A DNA stretch of 64,000 nucleotides from Runella sp. MFBS21 (GTDB lineage Bacteria > Bacteroidota > Bacteroidia > Cytophagales > Spirosomataceae), in NCBI RefSeq assembly GCF_029433105.1, contig NZ_JARNTW010000018.1, positions 1 to 64,000 on the forward strand, given 5' to 3'. A program made the position numbers and the translations under genes. The notes beneath the pieces were generated by a model. It worked only from the letters and a program-made list of their open reading frames with translations, did not search any database and had not been told where the DNA came from. Of this stretch, positions 6,601-17,675 are shown in pieces. Each line of letters starts with the position of its first letter. Positions within the stretch are counted from its first letter, which is position 1.

Positions 6601-7077
6601 ATGGACCGAAATTTAGAAATTGACAAAATTGACGGTACTGACCTCAAAATTCTGGCACTTTTGTTGGAAGATGCGCATTTGGCTTACACCGAAATCGGGA
6701 AAAGAGTGAACGTATCGGGCGGTACTGTACATGTACGTATGAAAAAACTTGAGCAACTTGGCATTGTCAAAGGAGCTCAATTATTAGTAGACCAAACCCG
6801 TTTAGGTTGGGATATCAGCGCTTTTTTAGGGATTTATTTGGACAAAAGTTCACTTTACGAAGAAGTAGCCATTGAACTCGAACGTATCCCTGAGGTTGTC
6901 AATATTCATTATACTACGGGTATTTATAGTATTTTTGCCAAAATAGTCTGCCGCGACACCGAACACCTCCGTCAAGTATTACACGACAAAATCCAAAAAG
7001 TAGGAGGTATCCAACGTACCGAAACCTTCATTTCTCTCGAAGAGCGTATCGCCCGCTCAGTCCCTTTGACTGAGTAA
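6601..7077 (+). CDS. Lrp/AsnC-family transcriptional regulator
   Basis: The 158-residue protein is the usual Lrp length. An N-terminal winged helix-turn-helix (about 8-60: LDLKILALL-like start, then YTEIGKRVNVSGGTVHVRMKKL) is followed by a RAM/effector domain with the beta-alpha-beta-beta pattern (GIYLDKSSLYEEV, then IHYTTGIYSIFAKIVC). Such proteins form octamers and respond to amino acids. The effector here is unknown. The frame is open upstream to a TTG at 6541, but ATG 6601 gives the family length and leaves the palindromes at 6545-6585 untranslated. Confidence 0.88.
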   Translation: MDRNLEIDKIDGTDLKILALLLEDAHLAYTEIGKRVNVSGGTVHVRMKKLEQLGIVKGAQLLVDQTRLGWDISAFLGIYLDKSSLYEEVAIELERIPEVVNIHYTTGIYSIFAKIVCRDTEHLRQVLHDKIQKVGGIQRTETFISLEERIARSVPLTE

Positions 7078-7160
7078 CTTTACTCAATCAAAATCCTACC
7101 AAAATAGCTTTCTGTTGGTTCAATAAATGTCCCAAATGTGATATATGTCATCATTTTTGA

Positions 7161-7263
7161 TACTTTTGTAACAATCATTCTTCAAACATTGAAAACCTTT
7201 GGTTGAGTCCCCTCGTTAGAGGAATGTAATAACCCCCTTTGGGACAAGGAGCGAGCAATATAT
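7161..7263 (+). promoter_or_regulatory. Promoter and structured leader of the beta-CASP gene
   Basis: TACTTTTG at 7161-7168 matches the -7 element TAnnTTTG. The leader can fold GTCCC (7207-7211) with GGGAC (7241-7245), enclosing the small hairpin CCTC-GTTA-GAGG. AAGGAG at 7246-7251, a Shine-Dalgarno-like sequence unusual in this window, follows directly. No known riboswitch class was recognised. Confidence 0.45.
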
Positions 7264-8706
7264 ATGAAATTAACATTTTGGGGTGCTGCTCAGCAGGTTA
7301 CAGGCAGCATGTACCTCCTAGAATTAGACAACGATTATCGAATTTTGGTAGATTGTGGCTCAGACTTTGAAAGTGGCGACCGCAAACGTCTTCAAAACGA
7401 GACAGACACACCTTTTCCTAACGCGCTTTTTCCCTTCGAGGCTTCTAGTATCAATTTGGTTCTGTTGACCCACGCCCACATCGACCACTCGGGCAATATC
7501 CCCAATCTGTATCGCGACGGCTATGAAGGGCAAATCCTCTGTACGGATTCTACTTACTCATTGACAGCGATTTTGCTTAAAGATGCGGCGATTCTTAATC
7601 AAAAACGCCTCAACGAAATCAACAACGCCAATGGCCCTAAGCGTAAAAAAGGCAAAAAAAAGAAAGACCTTCCCAAAGATTTGTATCTCGAAAAACAAGT
7701 AAAGGAAGCTCTTGAAAATTTTGTACCACTAGCATTTAATAGAAGATTTAAAGTTGCCGACGATTGTTTTGTAACTTTTGTGCCAGCTGGACACTTATTG
7801 GGCGCTGCTCATATTTTGGTAGAAACTTGGGAGAATGGACAAAAAAAAGTAATTGGCTTTTCGGGCGACATTGGACGGCAGGGCTATCCCTTACTCAATG
7901 ATCCCGGCACATTGTCGCAAGTAGATTATTTGGTGTGCGAAAGTACTTACGGAGATCGCCTCCATGATCTCAAAACCACTCCCGAATTGGCCTTAGAAGA
8001 TGTCATCCGCCGTACTTGCATCGATATTCCTGGACGTCTTATTATTCCCTCTTTCAGCGTGGGACGTACTCAAGCGCTTTTGTATACCCTCAACAAAATC
8101 TACACTGACAATCATCTTCCTCCTATCAAAGTGTTTGCTGATAGTCCTTTGGCGTTTGAAAGTTCTCGGGTGTATCAGCGCAATATTCGAATGCTCAATC
8201 GAGAAGCGCGAGAGTTTTATGAAGACAATGAAACCTTGTTTGATTTCGAAAATTTAATCTATCTTGAAAGTACCGATGCCAGTCGGTCAGTATCAAACCA
8301 TACAGAGCCGTGTATTATCATTTCCTCTTCCGGCATGGTACGTGGGGGACGCGTCGAATACCATGTAGCTCAGAACATTAGTAATCCTTATTGTACTATT
8401 TTGTTGATAGGTTACTGTGCCGAAGGCACCCTTGGATGGCGCCTTCTCAACGGCCAAAATACGATACGTATTCGTGGGAAAGACGAACAAGTATTGGCCA
8501 ATATCGAAAAAATTGACGTATTTAGCGGCCACGGAGACCGCGATGACCTCGTCAAATTTGTACAACAACAATCTCCCACAACCCTGAAAAAAATATTTCT
8601 CGTGCACGGAGAAGCCCCAAGTATGGAAGCTTTCAAAAATACTTTGACTTCTATGGGGTACGAGAATGTTGAGATTCCTGTAAAAGGACAAACTTTTGAA
8701 TTGTAA
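7264..8706 (+). CDS. Metallo-beta-lactamase/beta-CASP family RNA-processing nuclease
   Basis: The 480-residue protein has the CPSF-like beta-CASP architecture. The metal motif H70-A-H72-I-D74-H75 lies in LLTHAHIDHSG. Further metal ligands are expected near GDIGRQG (about residue 201). The beta-CASP cap includes PSFSVGRTQALL, ADSPLA and SSSGMVRGGR, and the C-terminal histidine motifs are FSGHGDR and LVHGE. Members cleave RNA as endo- or exonucleases in the cytoplasm. A lysine-rich insert near residues 118-130 (KRKKGKKKKD) may help bind RNA. It lacks the C-terminal domain of RNase J and is closer to the YsmA/CPSF-like group. accA starts 12 nt downstream and is probably co-transcribed. Confidence 0.88.
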   Translation: MKLTFWGAAQQVTGSMYLLELDNDYRILVDCGSDFESGDRKRLQNETDTPFPNALFPFEASSINLVLLTHAHIDHSGNIPNLYRDGYEGQILCTDSTYSLTAILLKDAAILNQKRLNEINNANGPKRKKGKKKKDLPKDLYLEKQVKEALENFVPLAFNRRFKVADDCFVTFVPAGHLLGAAHILVETWENGQKKVIGFSGDIGRQGYPLLNDPGTLSQVDYLVCESTYGDRLHDLKTTPELALEDVIRRTCIDIPGRLIIPSFSVGRTQALLYTLNKIYTDNHLPPIKVFADSPLAFESSRVYQRNIRMLNREAREFYEDNETLFDFENLIYLESTDASRSVSNHTEPCIIISSSGMVRGGRVEYHVAQNISNPYCTILLIGYCAEGTLGWRLLNGQNTIRIRGKDEQVLANIEKIDVFSGHGDRDDLVKFVQQQSPTTLKKIFLVHGEAPSMEAFKNTLTSMGYENVEIPVKGQTFEL

Positions 8707-8718
8707 GCAATTTACGCT

Positions 8719-9672
8719 ATGCCAACCTATTTAGATTTTGAAAAACCTGTGGCTGACCTTGAATCCAAGCTTATAGAGCTTAAGAAATTAGCTGAAACTA
8801 CCCAAGTGGATGTATCGGAGGCCGTCGTTAGACTCGAAACTAGCATCGTACAATTGAGGCAAGATATAAGCCAGAACCTCACTCGATGGCAGCGGGTACA
8901 GCTTTCGCGCCATCCAGACCGCCCTTACACGCTCGATTACATTGAGCTTATGTGTGAGGAGTTTATTGAACTTCACGGCGACCGTACGGTACGTGACGAT
9001 CCCGCTATGGTGGGAGGTTTTTGTAACATTGATGGGCAAAATCTTTTGATTATTGGCCAGCAAAAAGGTCGTAATACCAAACAACGCCAACAACGCAACT
9101 TTGGCATGGCCAATCCCGAAGGCTATCGCAAAGCCCTTCGCCTGATGAAATTGGCCGAGAAATTTAATAAACCTATCGTGGCTCTCATCGACACCCCAGG
9201 CGCATTTCCGGGGCTTGAGGCCGAAGAACGCGGCCAAGGGGAGGCGATTGCTCGCAACCTCAAGGAGATGTTTATGCTCAAAGTACCGGTTATTTGTATC
9301 GTAATCGGTGAAGGCGCCTCGGGAGGTGCATTAGGAATTGCCATCGGAGACCGTGTGCTGATGCTCGAAAACACTTGGTATTCCGTCATTTCTCCCGAAA
9401 ACTGCTCTACTATTCTGTGGCGTAGCTGGAATTTTAAAGAGCAAGCCGCCGAAGCGATGAAAATCACCGCCAAAGACATGGAAGATGCAGGCTTGGTAGA
9501 TGGTATTGTACCAGAACCACTAGGTGGTGCTCACCTTGACCATAAAGCCATGGCTAGCACCCTCAAGAAAGTAATTTTGGAGCATATCAACGAACTTCAA
9601 AAACTAAGCCCCGAGGAGCGTATCAACCAACGAATTGATAAGTTTTGTTCAATGGGTGTTTTTATTGAGTAA
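8719..9672 (+). CDS. accA: Acetyl-CoA carboxylase carboxyltransferase subunit alpha
   Basis: The 317-residue protein matches full-length AccA. It forms the carboxyltransferase with AccD and moves CO2 from carboxybiotin to acetyl-CoA, giving malonyl-CoA for fatty acid synthesis. Recognisable segments are an N-terminal coiled helix ([13 protein letters not shown]), the oxyanion-forming [15 protein letters not shown] loop, DTPGAFPG, and [19 protein letters not shown]. It lacks the AccD zinc ribbon, as expected. It lies 12 nt after the beta-CASP gene, and the next gene starts on the base after its stop codon. Confidence 0.97.
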   Translation: MPTYLDFEKPVADLESKLIELKKLAETTQVDVSEAVVRLETSIVQLRQDISQNLTRWQRVQLSRHPDRPYTLDYIELMCEEFIELHGDRTVRDDPAMVGGFCNIDGQNLLIIGQQKGRNTKQRQQRNFGMANPEGYRKALRLMKLAEKFNKPIVALIDTPGAFPGLEAEERGQGEAIARNLKEMFMLKVPVICIVIGEGASGGALGIAIGDRVLMLENTWYSVISPENCSTILWRSWNFKEQAAEAMKITAKDMEDAGLVDGIVPEPLGGAHLDHKAMASTLKKVILEHINELQKLSPEERINQRIDKFCSMGVFIE

Positions 9673-10299
9673 ATGAAACATATCAAAAATATCATATTCG
9701 ATCTAGGTGATGTCATCATCAATATTGATGTACCTCTCGCGGCTCAGTCATTTGCTTCTTTGACCCAAAAGCCCTTGAACGAAATTCAAGGGCTGATTCA
9801 TCAAAACGAAGTATTTAAAAAATTTGAAACTGGACAGCTATCCGCTGTTCAGTTTAGAGACTATATCCGAGAACTTCTCCAACAACCCACTTGGACGGAT
9901 GAGACCATCGACCAAGCTTGGAACTCACTTTTGCTCGACATCCCCCCCCAACGCATCCAAAAACTCCAAGAACTCGTCCAAAAAGGTTATCGTTTGTTTT
10001 TGTTGAGCAACACTAGTTCTATTCACGTCGAAGAAGTAAACCGAATCCTTTATCGTACGGTTGGCATCGAAAAACTTGATACTCTTTTCGAAAAACTTTT
10101 TCTTTCTTACGAAATGGGCATCATGAAACCCACCCCCGCTATCTACGAAGAGGTGTTGGCACAAGCCCGTTTGGCAACCCACGAAACCTTATTTTTGGAT
10201 GATAATGCTGACAATATCAAAGCAGCCTCTATTTGCGGGATTCAGACGATTCATGTCCAAAAACCTGTTTCGATGATTGAGTACTTACGCGATTTCTAA
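9673..10299 (+). CDS. HAD-superfamily hydrolase (subfamily IA)
   Basis: This 208-residue protein has HAD motif I FDLGDVI with nucleophile Asp10, motif II LLSNTS near residue 114, a Lys in MKPTPAIYEE near 155, and motif IV LFLDDNADN near 175. The position two after the nucleophile is Gly rather than Asp, as in many FDLGxV proteins of this subgroup. Likely substrates are small phosphorylated metabolites; none can be assigned. The ATG abuts the accA stop with no gap, so it is surely co-transcribed and may be translationally coupled. Confidence 0.85.
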   Translation: MKHIKNIIFDLGDVIINIDVPLAAQSFASLTQKPLNEIQGLIHQNEVFKKFETGQLSAVQFRDYIRELLQQPTWTDETIDQAWNSLLLDIPPQRIQKLQELVQKGYRLFLLSNTSSIHVEEVNRILYRTVGIEKLDTLFEKLFLSYEMGIMKPTPAIYEEVLAQARLATHETLFLDDNADNIKAASICGIQTIHVQKPVSMIEYLRDF

Positions 10300-10305
10300 C
10301 ACAGC

Positions 10306-11463
10306 ATGAATATCAAACGCATTCATATCATCCAACTCCTGTTGTTTATTGCAACGCTCATTACCACTTCTTTGTCGGGGGCAGAGTGGATGTTTGGACG
10401 CCCATTTGATTTACCTTTTTTCAAAATTGAAAATCCACTTGGCTGGGAACACTTCTGGCAAGGATTTCAATTTTCTATCCCTTTTTTAGGGATTTTGACA
10501 GTACACGAATTTGGTCATTATTTTGCCGCCAAAAAACACAAGGTCCGCGTTACGCTTCCCTTTTATATTCCTTTGTGGTTAGGATTTGGACAAACTATCG
10601 GTACTTTAGGGGCTTTTATTCGGATCAAAGAATTCATCCGTTCGCGTCAAAAATATTTTGATATTGGGATTGCAGGCCCTTTGGCTGGCTTTGTAGTAGC
10701 AGTAGGCGTACTTTGGTACGGCTTTGCCAACCTCCCCACCTTAGATTATATCTTCAAAATTCATCCCGAATACAAAAAATTTGGAATGGGATTTGCCCGA
10801 GTTGTCTATGCCAATCAAAATATGAGTGGCAATATTCTGCTGGGTGATAATCTGCTTTTTTCTTTCTTTAAAAATTATGTAGCAGACCCCACTCGCCTTC
10901 CCCCCCCTCAAGAAATCATCCACTATCCCCTTCTCTTAGCGGGATACTTAGCGCTGTTTTTCACCTCGCTCAATCTGATTCCAATCGGCCAGCTCGACGG
11001 CGGTCACGTACTTTATGGACTGATTGGGGGCAAAAAGTTTAGAATTGTAGCACCCATCTTATTTTTTATTTTTATTACCTACGCTGGTTTAGGGGTATAT
11101 CATCCTGAAGAGTTTGCGATTGCCAACGACGAAATTTTCTGGCAAAAAGTAGGTTATTTGGGGCTCTATATTTTATTTTTACAAATCTGCTTTAGCCGAA
11201 TTTCCGAATCCAACCCCCTCACTAGTTGGATGTTAGCCTTATTATCTGTTACGGTTCAGTTAGGCATTTCGCTCGTTTTCCCTCAGGCAGAGGGCTATTC
11301 AGGTTTTTTAGTTTTTGGATTTTTGTTAGGGCGTATTTTGGGCGTTTATCACCCCCCTACCGACGATGCCAAGCCCCTAAATCTTACGCGCCAAATTTTA
11401 GGTTGGATTTCGCTCATTATCTTTGTGCTTTGTTTTAGTCCCAAACCGTTTGTTGTATTGTAA
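10306..11463 (+). CDS. Site-2-type membrane metalloprotease (peptidase M50)
   Basis: The 385-residue membrane protein has about eight hydrophobic segments. The zinc-binding HEFGH lies at residues 67-71 inside a transmembrane segment. The third-ligand motif NLIPIGQLDGGH is at 223-234, with Asp231 as the presumed ligand. This is the M50B arrangement of intramembrane proteases that cleave membrane-bound anti-sigma factors or signal remnants. No PDZ domain is evident between the two motifs. It starts 6 nt after the HAD gene and closes a four-gene run. Confidence 0.9.
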   Translation: MNIKRIHIIQLLLFIATLITTSLSGAEWMFGRPFDLPFFKIENPLGWEHFWQGFQFSIPFLGILTVHEFGHYFAAKKHKVRVTLPFYIPLWLGFGQTIGTLGAFIRIKEFIRSRQKYFDIGIAGPLAGFVVAVGVLWYGFANLPTLDYIFKIHPEYKKFGMGFARVVYANQNMSGNILLGDNLLFSFFKNYVADPTRLPPPQEIIHYPLLLAGYLALFFTSLNLIPIGQLDGGHVLYGLIGGKKFRIVAPILFFIFITYAGLGVYHPEEFAIANDEIFWQKVGYLGLYILFLQICFSRISESNPLTSWMLALLSVTVQLGISLVFPQAEGYSGFLVFGFLLGRILGVYHPPTDDAKPLNLTRQILGWISLIIFVLCFSPKPFVVL

Positions 11464-11524
11464 AATGGGTACGTTTGGGTGGTTTCCTTCCTATTGTACT
11501 CTTTCAGGTTCCAGTATTTAGTCA

Positions 11525-12682
11525 ATGATTATCCAACTCGCTCAACGCGCCACTCAAGCCCAAGAATATTATTTCTCGGTCAAACTCGCCGAAGTCCGCA
11601 AACTTATTGCAGCCGGCCATGATGTCATCAATATGGGAATTGGCAATCCAGACCAAGCACCCTCCGAAGCGACCATCAAAGCACTCACCGACTCTGCTTC
11701 TCTTGCCAATAGCCACGGCTATCAAGCCTATAAAGGAATTCCGGCGCTTCGCCAAGGGATTGCCCAATGGTACGCCCGGGTCTATGGCGTCGCTCTCAAT
11801 CCCGAATCTGAAATTTTACCACTCATCGGCTCTAAAGAAGGAATCACCCATATCAGCCTTACCTTCTTAGATACTGATGATGAAGTACTTGTACCCGAAC
11901 TAGGCTATCCCGCCTATCGCGCAGTAAGTGAGATGGTAGGAGCCAAAGTAATCGAATACCCTCTTTTGGAAAACCAACAGTGGCAACCCGACTGGGAAGC
12001 CATGAAATCCTTGGTCACGCCCAAAACCAAAATCATTTGGCTTAATTATCCTCACATGCCCACGGGAGCACCCGCCACTCGCGAGTTATTTGAGAAAGCG
12101 GTTAAGTTTGCCTTGGAGCATCGCATCTTGCTTTGCCACGACAATCCTTACAGCCTCATTCTCAACCAAAAACCCCCGATTAGTCTGCTCTCAATTGAAG
12201 GAGCCAAAGAAGTAGCCATCGAGCTTAATTCTATGTCGAAGTCCCACAATATGGCGGGATGGCGTGTGGGATGGCTCTCAGCAGCCAAAGACTACATAGA
12301 TGCCATCCTCACTATCAAAAGCAACGTAGATTCTGGCATGTTTTTGGGAATTCAACAAGCCGCCGTAGCTGCTCTCCAAAACGCTGACGAATGGCACATT
12401 GCTCAAAACAATGTGTATCGAAGCCGTTTGGATGCTGCCAAAGCTTTTTTAGAAGCTTTGAATTGTACTTATGATCAAAGTCAAGAAGGCATGTTTTTGT
12501 GGGCCAAGCTCCCCGAAAAAGTTGCATCTGCGGAGAAACTGGTAGATGACTTACTGTACCAAAAACATATTTTTATCGCTCCGGGCTTTATTTTTGGACC
12601 CAAAGGGCAAAGATACATTCGCTTGTCACTTTGCATGCCAGCCGAAAGAATTTGGCAGGCAGTTGAGCGGCTAGCTCCCTAA
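11525..12682 (+). CDS. Class I/II PLP-dependent aminotransferase
   Basis: This 385-residue fold-type I enzyme has the PLP lysine in NSMSKSHNMAGWRVGW (about residue 238), an Asn/Asp/Tyr set in WLNYPHMPTGAP and CHDNPYS, and the phosphate-binding arginine in GWRVGW. The N-terminus (AEVRKLIAAGHDVINMGIGNPD) resembles LL-diaminopimelate and succinyl-diaminopimelate aminotransferases and related Bacteroidota enzymes. A role in lysine or peptidoglycan precursor synthesis is possible but not proven. Its stop overlaps the convergent gene by 4 nt. Confidence 0.87.
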   Translation: MIIQLAQRATQAQEYYFSVKLAEVRKLIAAGHDVINMGIGNPDQAPSEATIKALTDSASLANSHGYQAYKGIPALRQGIAQWYARVYGVALNPESEILPLIGSKEGITHISLTFLDTDDEVLVPELGYPAYRAVSEMVGAKVIEYPLLENQQWQPDWEAMKSLVTPKTKIIWLNYPHMPTGAPATRELFEKAVKFALEHRILLCHDNPYSLILNQKPPISLLSIEGAKEVAIELNSMSKSHNMAGWRVGWLSAAKDYIDAILTIKSNVDSGMFLGIQQAAVAALQNADEWHIAQNNVYRSRLDAAKAFLEALNCTYDQSQEGMFLWAKLPEKVASAEKLVDDLLYQKHIFIAPGFIFGPKGQRYIRLSLCMPAERIWQAVERLAP

Positions 12683-13338
12683 TAAACCTGGCGCGCCCAC
12701 TGCAAAGAATCTCTAAGCATGAGGGGCTTTTGCTGACGCCTCCAATCTTCTTGTAAAATATTAAAGAAAGATAAGGTTTTTAACCAGCTTGATACCCCAT
12801 TGTCTAAGTCGTTTCGGAGTCTAAACAACTCAAGCTCACCCTGCCAATGGACTGATTTATGGCGATATTTCTTTTTTAAGAAATGCTCTAAAGTCGTAAG
12901 ACTCACCCCGTCGTGTACATAATATCGATAAAAGCTATGTTCGGTCTCTTGAAGAGGCAAATGATTGTAAAATGACCGAGCATAGTTTTTTTTGCTCATT
13001 TTGAAGCATCTTACCACTTCAACCTCTCCTTCCAATACCACTTCAACAACCGCCATACGGCCATTTTCGGGTAAGGTATTGGTCTTAAAACGGCGAAGTC
13101 GCTGATTTTTAGTATCCAAAAACTCAAAAGACTGAAGTTGCACATTTCCAAATGATTTTTGAATACCTTCTGGTAGTTTCACAGATACAACTTCTACGTC
13201 GTTGGCATAAACCAAGCTGCCTTCCAAACGTTCGCCGCTGGTAAGCAGGATTTCTCCTTTAAACCAATCATTTTTGCTTTGAGCTTGGGCCATAAACATA
13301 TAGCCCACTAAGCTCATGCTTAGTAAAATTTTTTTCAT
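12679..13338 (-). CDS. Secreted hypothetical protein, 219 aa
   Basis: An ATG at 13338 gives a clean signal peptide (MKKILLSMSLVGYMFMAQAQ, cut after AQA). The upstream part of the frame has an unlikely N-terminus and is rejected. The mature part resembles small Bacteroidota periplasmic proteins that begin with a beta-rich domain (WFKGEILLTSGERLEGSLVY) and continue into a helical C-terminal half. I do not recognise a named family. It is convergent with the aminotransferase and stands alone. Confidence 0.65.
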   Translation of the reverse strand: MKKILLSMSLVGYMFMAQAQSKNDWFKGEILLTSGERLEGSLVYANDVEVVSVKLPEGIQKSFGNVQLQSFEFLDTKNQRLRRFKTNTLPENGRMAVVEVVLEGEVEVVRCFKMSKKNYARSFYNHLPLQETEHSFYRYYVHDGVSLTTLEHFLKKKYRHKSVHWQGELELFRLRNDLDNGVSSWLKTLSFFNILQEDWRRQQKPLMLRDSLQWARQVY

Positions 13339-15004
<1,666 letters not shown>

Positions 15005-15014
15005 GGATTGTCTC

Positions 15015-15044
15015 ATTAGCAGTTGGCTTGAGCCAACTGCTAAT
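15015..15044 (+). terminator. Perfect hairpin after eno without a U-tract
   Basis: ATTAGCAGTTGGCT and AGCCAACTGCTAAT are exact complements with a TG loop. No run of T follows, so it may act as an mRNA stabiliser or processing site, or as a leaky terminator, rather than a classical intrinsic terminator. Confidence 0.55.
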
Positions 15045-15114
15045 AGATACCAACATAGTTATATTTTAAAGAGTAAGTCTTATTTTTTCTTCCTACTCAA
15101 ACAAAACTAAACCT

Positions 15115-15420
15115 ATGAAATACCTTCGTTTGTTCCGAAATTTCTATTTTACAAGTTTAGTAATGTTGTTTGCATGGTTAGGCTTTTTTGAGCTCAACAG
15201 CATTCCAGACCAAATTGGCAACTGGTTTAAACTTCAAGAGCTCAAAAGTCAAAAAGAATATTATCTAGATCAAATAGAGTCCTTGAAAAAAGAACAAGCT
15301 TCCACCCTAGGTAGCGACAAGCTCATGGAAAAATACGCTCGCGAAAAATATTTTATGAAAAAAGACAGCGAAGACGTTTTTGTGCTTGTGGATGCCAAAG
15401 GGGAGCCATTTGAAAAGTAA
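15115..15420 (+). CDS. DivIC/FtsB-type septum formation initiator
   Basis: This 101-residue bitopic protein has a short cytoplasmic N-terminus, one transmembrane segment (about 11-28) and then a coiled coil (about 40-66: LQELKSQKEYYLDQIESLKK). The periplasmic tail contains KLMEKYAREKYFMKK, the usual end of the FtsB/DivIC domain (ExxAREKYxM). Such proteins form a complex with FtsL and FtsQ at the division site. Enolase next to ftsB/divIC is a widely conserved order in bacteria. Confidence 0.88.
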   Translation: MKYLRLFRNFYFTSLVMLFAWLGFFELNSIPDQIGNWFKLQELKSQKEYYLDQIESLKKEQASTLGSDKLMEKYAREKYFMKKDSEDVFVLVDAKGEPFEK

Positions 15421-15470
15421 CCCACAGATTGTTGGATGTTTATACAACTACAATCGATACCAACATCGGT

Positions 15471-15959
15471 ATGATTAATGTCTTATTTGTTTGTTTAGGT
15501 AATATTTGCCGTTCTCCCCTTGCCGAAGGTACATTCAGAGATTTAATAGAAAAAAAAGGGCTTTCTGCCAAAATTGCCTGCGATTCGGCGGGTACACATG
15601 GCTATCATATAGGTTCTCTCCCCGACCGCCGCTCACGCCGCGTTGCTGCCGACTACGGCATCCAACTTACCCACCAAGCTCGCAAACTTTCTAGTGATGA
15701 TTTTGCCAATTTTGACTATATCATCGCCATGGATGAATCCAATTTAGAGTATATTCAGACGCAGAGTTATCGCTCTACGGGTTTTTATCCCGAAGAAGGA
15801 CGTGTATTTCTTTACCGCGATTTTGATGAACAGGCCGATAGCTCCCATGTTCCTGATCCTTATTATGATGACATTACGGCCTTTGAAAATGTATATCAGA
15901 TTGTGCTACGTTGTGGAGAGATTTTTTTAGAATACCTTATCAAAGAACACCATCTATAA
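15471..15959 (+). CDS. Low-molecular-weight protein tyrosine phosphatase
   Basis: Starting at ATG 15471 gives a 162-residue protein with the P-loop C8-LGNIC-R14-S at the expected extreme N-terminus. The general-acid DP motif is in VPDPYYDD near residue 127. The 14 residues encoded upstream from a TTG are not typical and are left out. LMW-PTPs dephosphorylate tyrosine (or sometimes arginine) on proteins, often in exopolysaccharide control. It is probably co-transcribed with the DivIC gene 50 nt upstream. Confidence 0.92.
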   Translation: MINVLFVCLGNICRSPLAEGTFRDLIEKKGLSAKIACDSAGTHGYHIGSLPDRRSRRVAADYGIQLTHQARKLSSDDFANFDYIIAMDESNLEYIQTQSYRSTGFYPEEGRVFLYRDFDEQADSSHVPDPYYDDITAFENVYQIVLRCGEIFLEYLIKEHHL

Positions 15960-16069
15960 TTTGAAAATTTGAGACGATAATCGTTTAAAAATTGTTGATA
16001 TAAAGAAAAGAATAAATAATAAAGCACTCTTTATTACTTAATTTTAGAAGTTTAAAATAAACCCACAAT

Positions 16070-17605
16070 ATGAGTCAAAAAGTCATTTTAATCATCATGG
16101 ACGGCTGGGGTATCGCCAAAGTTGGCGAAGAAAATCGCTCCGCCGTAATCGCTGCCAATACTCCTTTTTATGATCGTATCTTACAACAATACCCTCATAG
16201 TAAACTAGAAGCGAGTGGCTTGGCCGTTGGCTTACCCGACGGACAAATGGGCAACTCAGAAGTAGGTCATACCAACCTTGGGGCGGGTCGTATCGTATAT
16301 CAAGATTTAGTAAAAATCAACCTTGCCGTCGAAAATGGCACGCTTGCTCAGGAACCTACTTTGATAGAAGCCTTCAACTATGCCAAAAACGCTGGAAAAA
16401 AAGTACACTTTATTGGGCTGGTTTCTGACGGGGGTGTTCACTCTCATATCAATCACTTGAAAGGGCTTTGTACAGCGGCCCAAAATGCAGGACTAAGCGA
16501 TGTATACGTCCATGCTTTCACAGATGGACGCGACTGCGACCCCAGAAGTGGCTTAGGCTTTTTGACCGATTTGGAACAACACCTCACTAAAACGACCGGA
16601 AAAATTGCCAGTATCACCGGACGTTTTTATGCCATGGATCGCGACAAACGTTGGGAACGCGTAGCCAAAGCCTATAACGCAATGGTCAGAGGAGAAGGGA
16701 CACAAGTAGCCCCTAGCCAATTGCTAGAGAGTGTTCAAGCTTCATATGATGCCGATATTACTGACGAATTTATTGAGCCTATCGTGGCTGTGAATCAAGA
16801 CGGCACGCCAGTAGCTACGATTGAAGACGGAGATGTGGTACTTTGCTTTAATTTCCGTACCGACCGTGGTCGTGAAATCACAGAGATGCTCACTCAGCAG
16901 GATTTCCCCGAGCAAAATACCCACAAACTAAGTCTGTATTATCTAACTATGACCAACTACGACGATGCTTTCGTAGGAGTCAAAGTTATTTATGACAAAG
17001 ACAATCTTTCCAATACCCTCGGCGAAGTATTGGCCAATGCCGGCAAGACCCAAATCCGTATTGCAGAAACCGAAAAGTATCCTCACGTGACATTTTTCTT
17101 TTCGGGAGGTAGAGAAGTGCCTTTTGAAGGCGAAAAAAGGCTTTTGTGCCCTTCACCAAAGGATGTAAAAACCTACGATTTAAAACCCGAAATGGCTGCT
17201 TTTGACATTAGAAACGCCATTTTGCCCGAAATAGAAGCCGAAACAGCCGATTTTATCTGTCTCAATTTTGCGAACCCCGACATGGTTGGCCATACGGGTG
17301 TTTTTGAGGCGGTCGTAAAAGCCTGCGAGACCGTTGACCAATGTACCGAAGCCGTTGCTACGGCTGGAATGGCACATGGCTATACGTCTATTATTATTGC
17401 CGACCACGGAAATTCGGACTATATGCGCAACGACGATGGCACGCCAAATACCGCTCATAGTACCAACTTAGTTCCCTGTATATTTGTAGGAAATGAGTAT
17501 AAAGGACAGCCCAAAGATGGCAAACTAGCCGACATTGCTCCCACTATCTTGGCACTTATGGACGTAGCTCAACCCCAAGAAATGACCGGAGAAAGCCTGC
17601 TGTAG
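16070..17605 (+). CDS. gpmI: 2,3-bisphosphoglycerate-independent phosphoglycerate mutase
   Basis: The 511-residue protein is the normal GpmI length. It converts 3-phosphoglycerate to 2-phosphoglycerate with two Mn2+ ions. The alkaline-phosphatase-like core has D11-G-W-G and the phosphorylated Ser63 in GNSEVGH. The inserted transferase domain includes HAFTDGRD, ITGRFYAMDRD and RTDRGRE. The second half of the core has NFANPDMVGHTG and ADHGNSD. It sits three genes after eno, so two consecutive glycolytic steps are close together. A terminator follows at 17639-17675. Confidence 0.97.
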   Translation: MSQKVILIIMDGWGIAKVGEENRSAVIAANTPFYDRILQQYPHSKLEASGLAVGLPDGQMGNSEVGHTNLGAGRIVYQDLVKINLAVENGTLAQEPTLIEAFNYAKNAGKKVHFIGLVSDGGVHSHINHLKGLCTAAQNAGLSDVYVHAFTDGRDCDPRSGLGFLTDLEQHLTKTTGKIASITGRFYAMDRDKRWERVAKAYNAMVRGEGTQVAPSQLLESVQASYDADITDEFIEPIVAVNQDGTPVATIEDGDVVLCFNFRTDRGREITEMLTQQDFPEQNTHKLSLYYLTMTNYDDAFVGVKVIYDKDNLSNTLGEVLANAGKTQIRIAETEKYPHVTFFFSGGREVPFEGEKRLLCPSPKDVKTYDLKPEMAAFDIRNAILPEIEAETADFICLNFANPDMVGHTGVFEAVVKACETVDQCTEAVATAGMAHGYTSIIIADHGNSDYMRNDDGTPNTAHSTNLVPCIFVGNEYKGQPKDGKLADIAPTILALMDVAQPQEMTGESLL

Positions 17606-17638
17606 TCTATACAACATATCTAATTTTAGAACTTTTCG

Positions 17639-17675
17639 AGTGCTTCTCTGGTTAAGTCCAAGAAGCACTTTTTTT
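17639..17675 (+). terminator. Intrinsic terminator of gpmI ending at the next start codon
   Basis: AGTGCTTCT (17639-17647) pairs with AGAAGCACT (17661-17669) and a run of T continues to 17675. The ATG of the next gene is at 17676, so the U-tract is that gene's immediate leader. Confidence 0.85.

Noticed and set aside
8293-8691. 132-codon minus-strand frame inside the beta-CASP gene
   Set aside because: It is antisense to conserved catalytic motifs with no homology seen.
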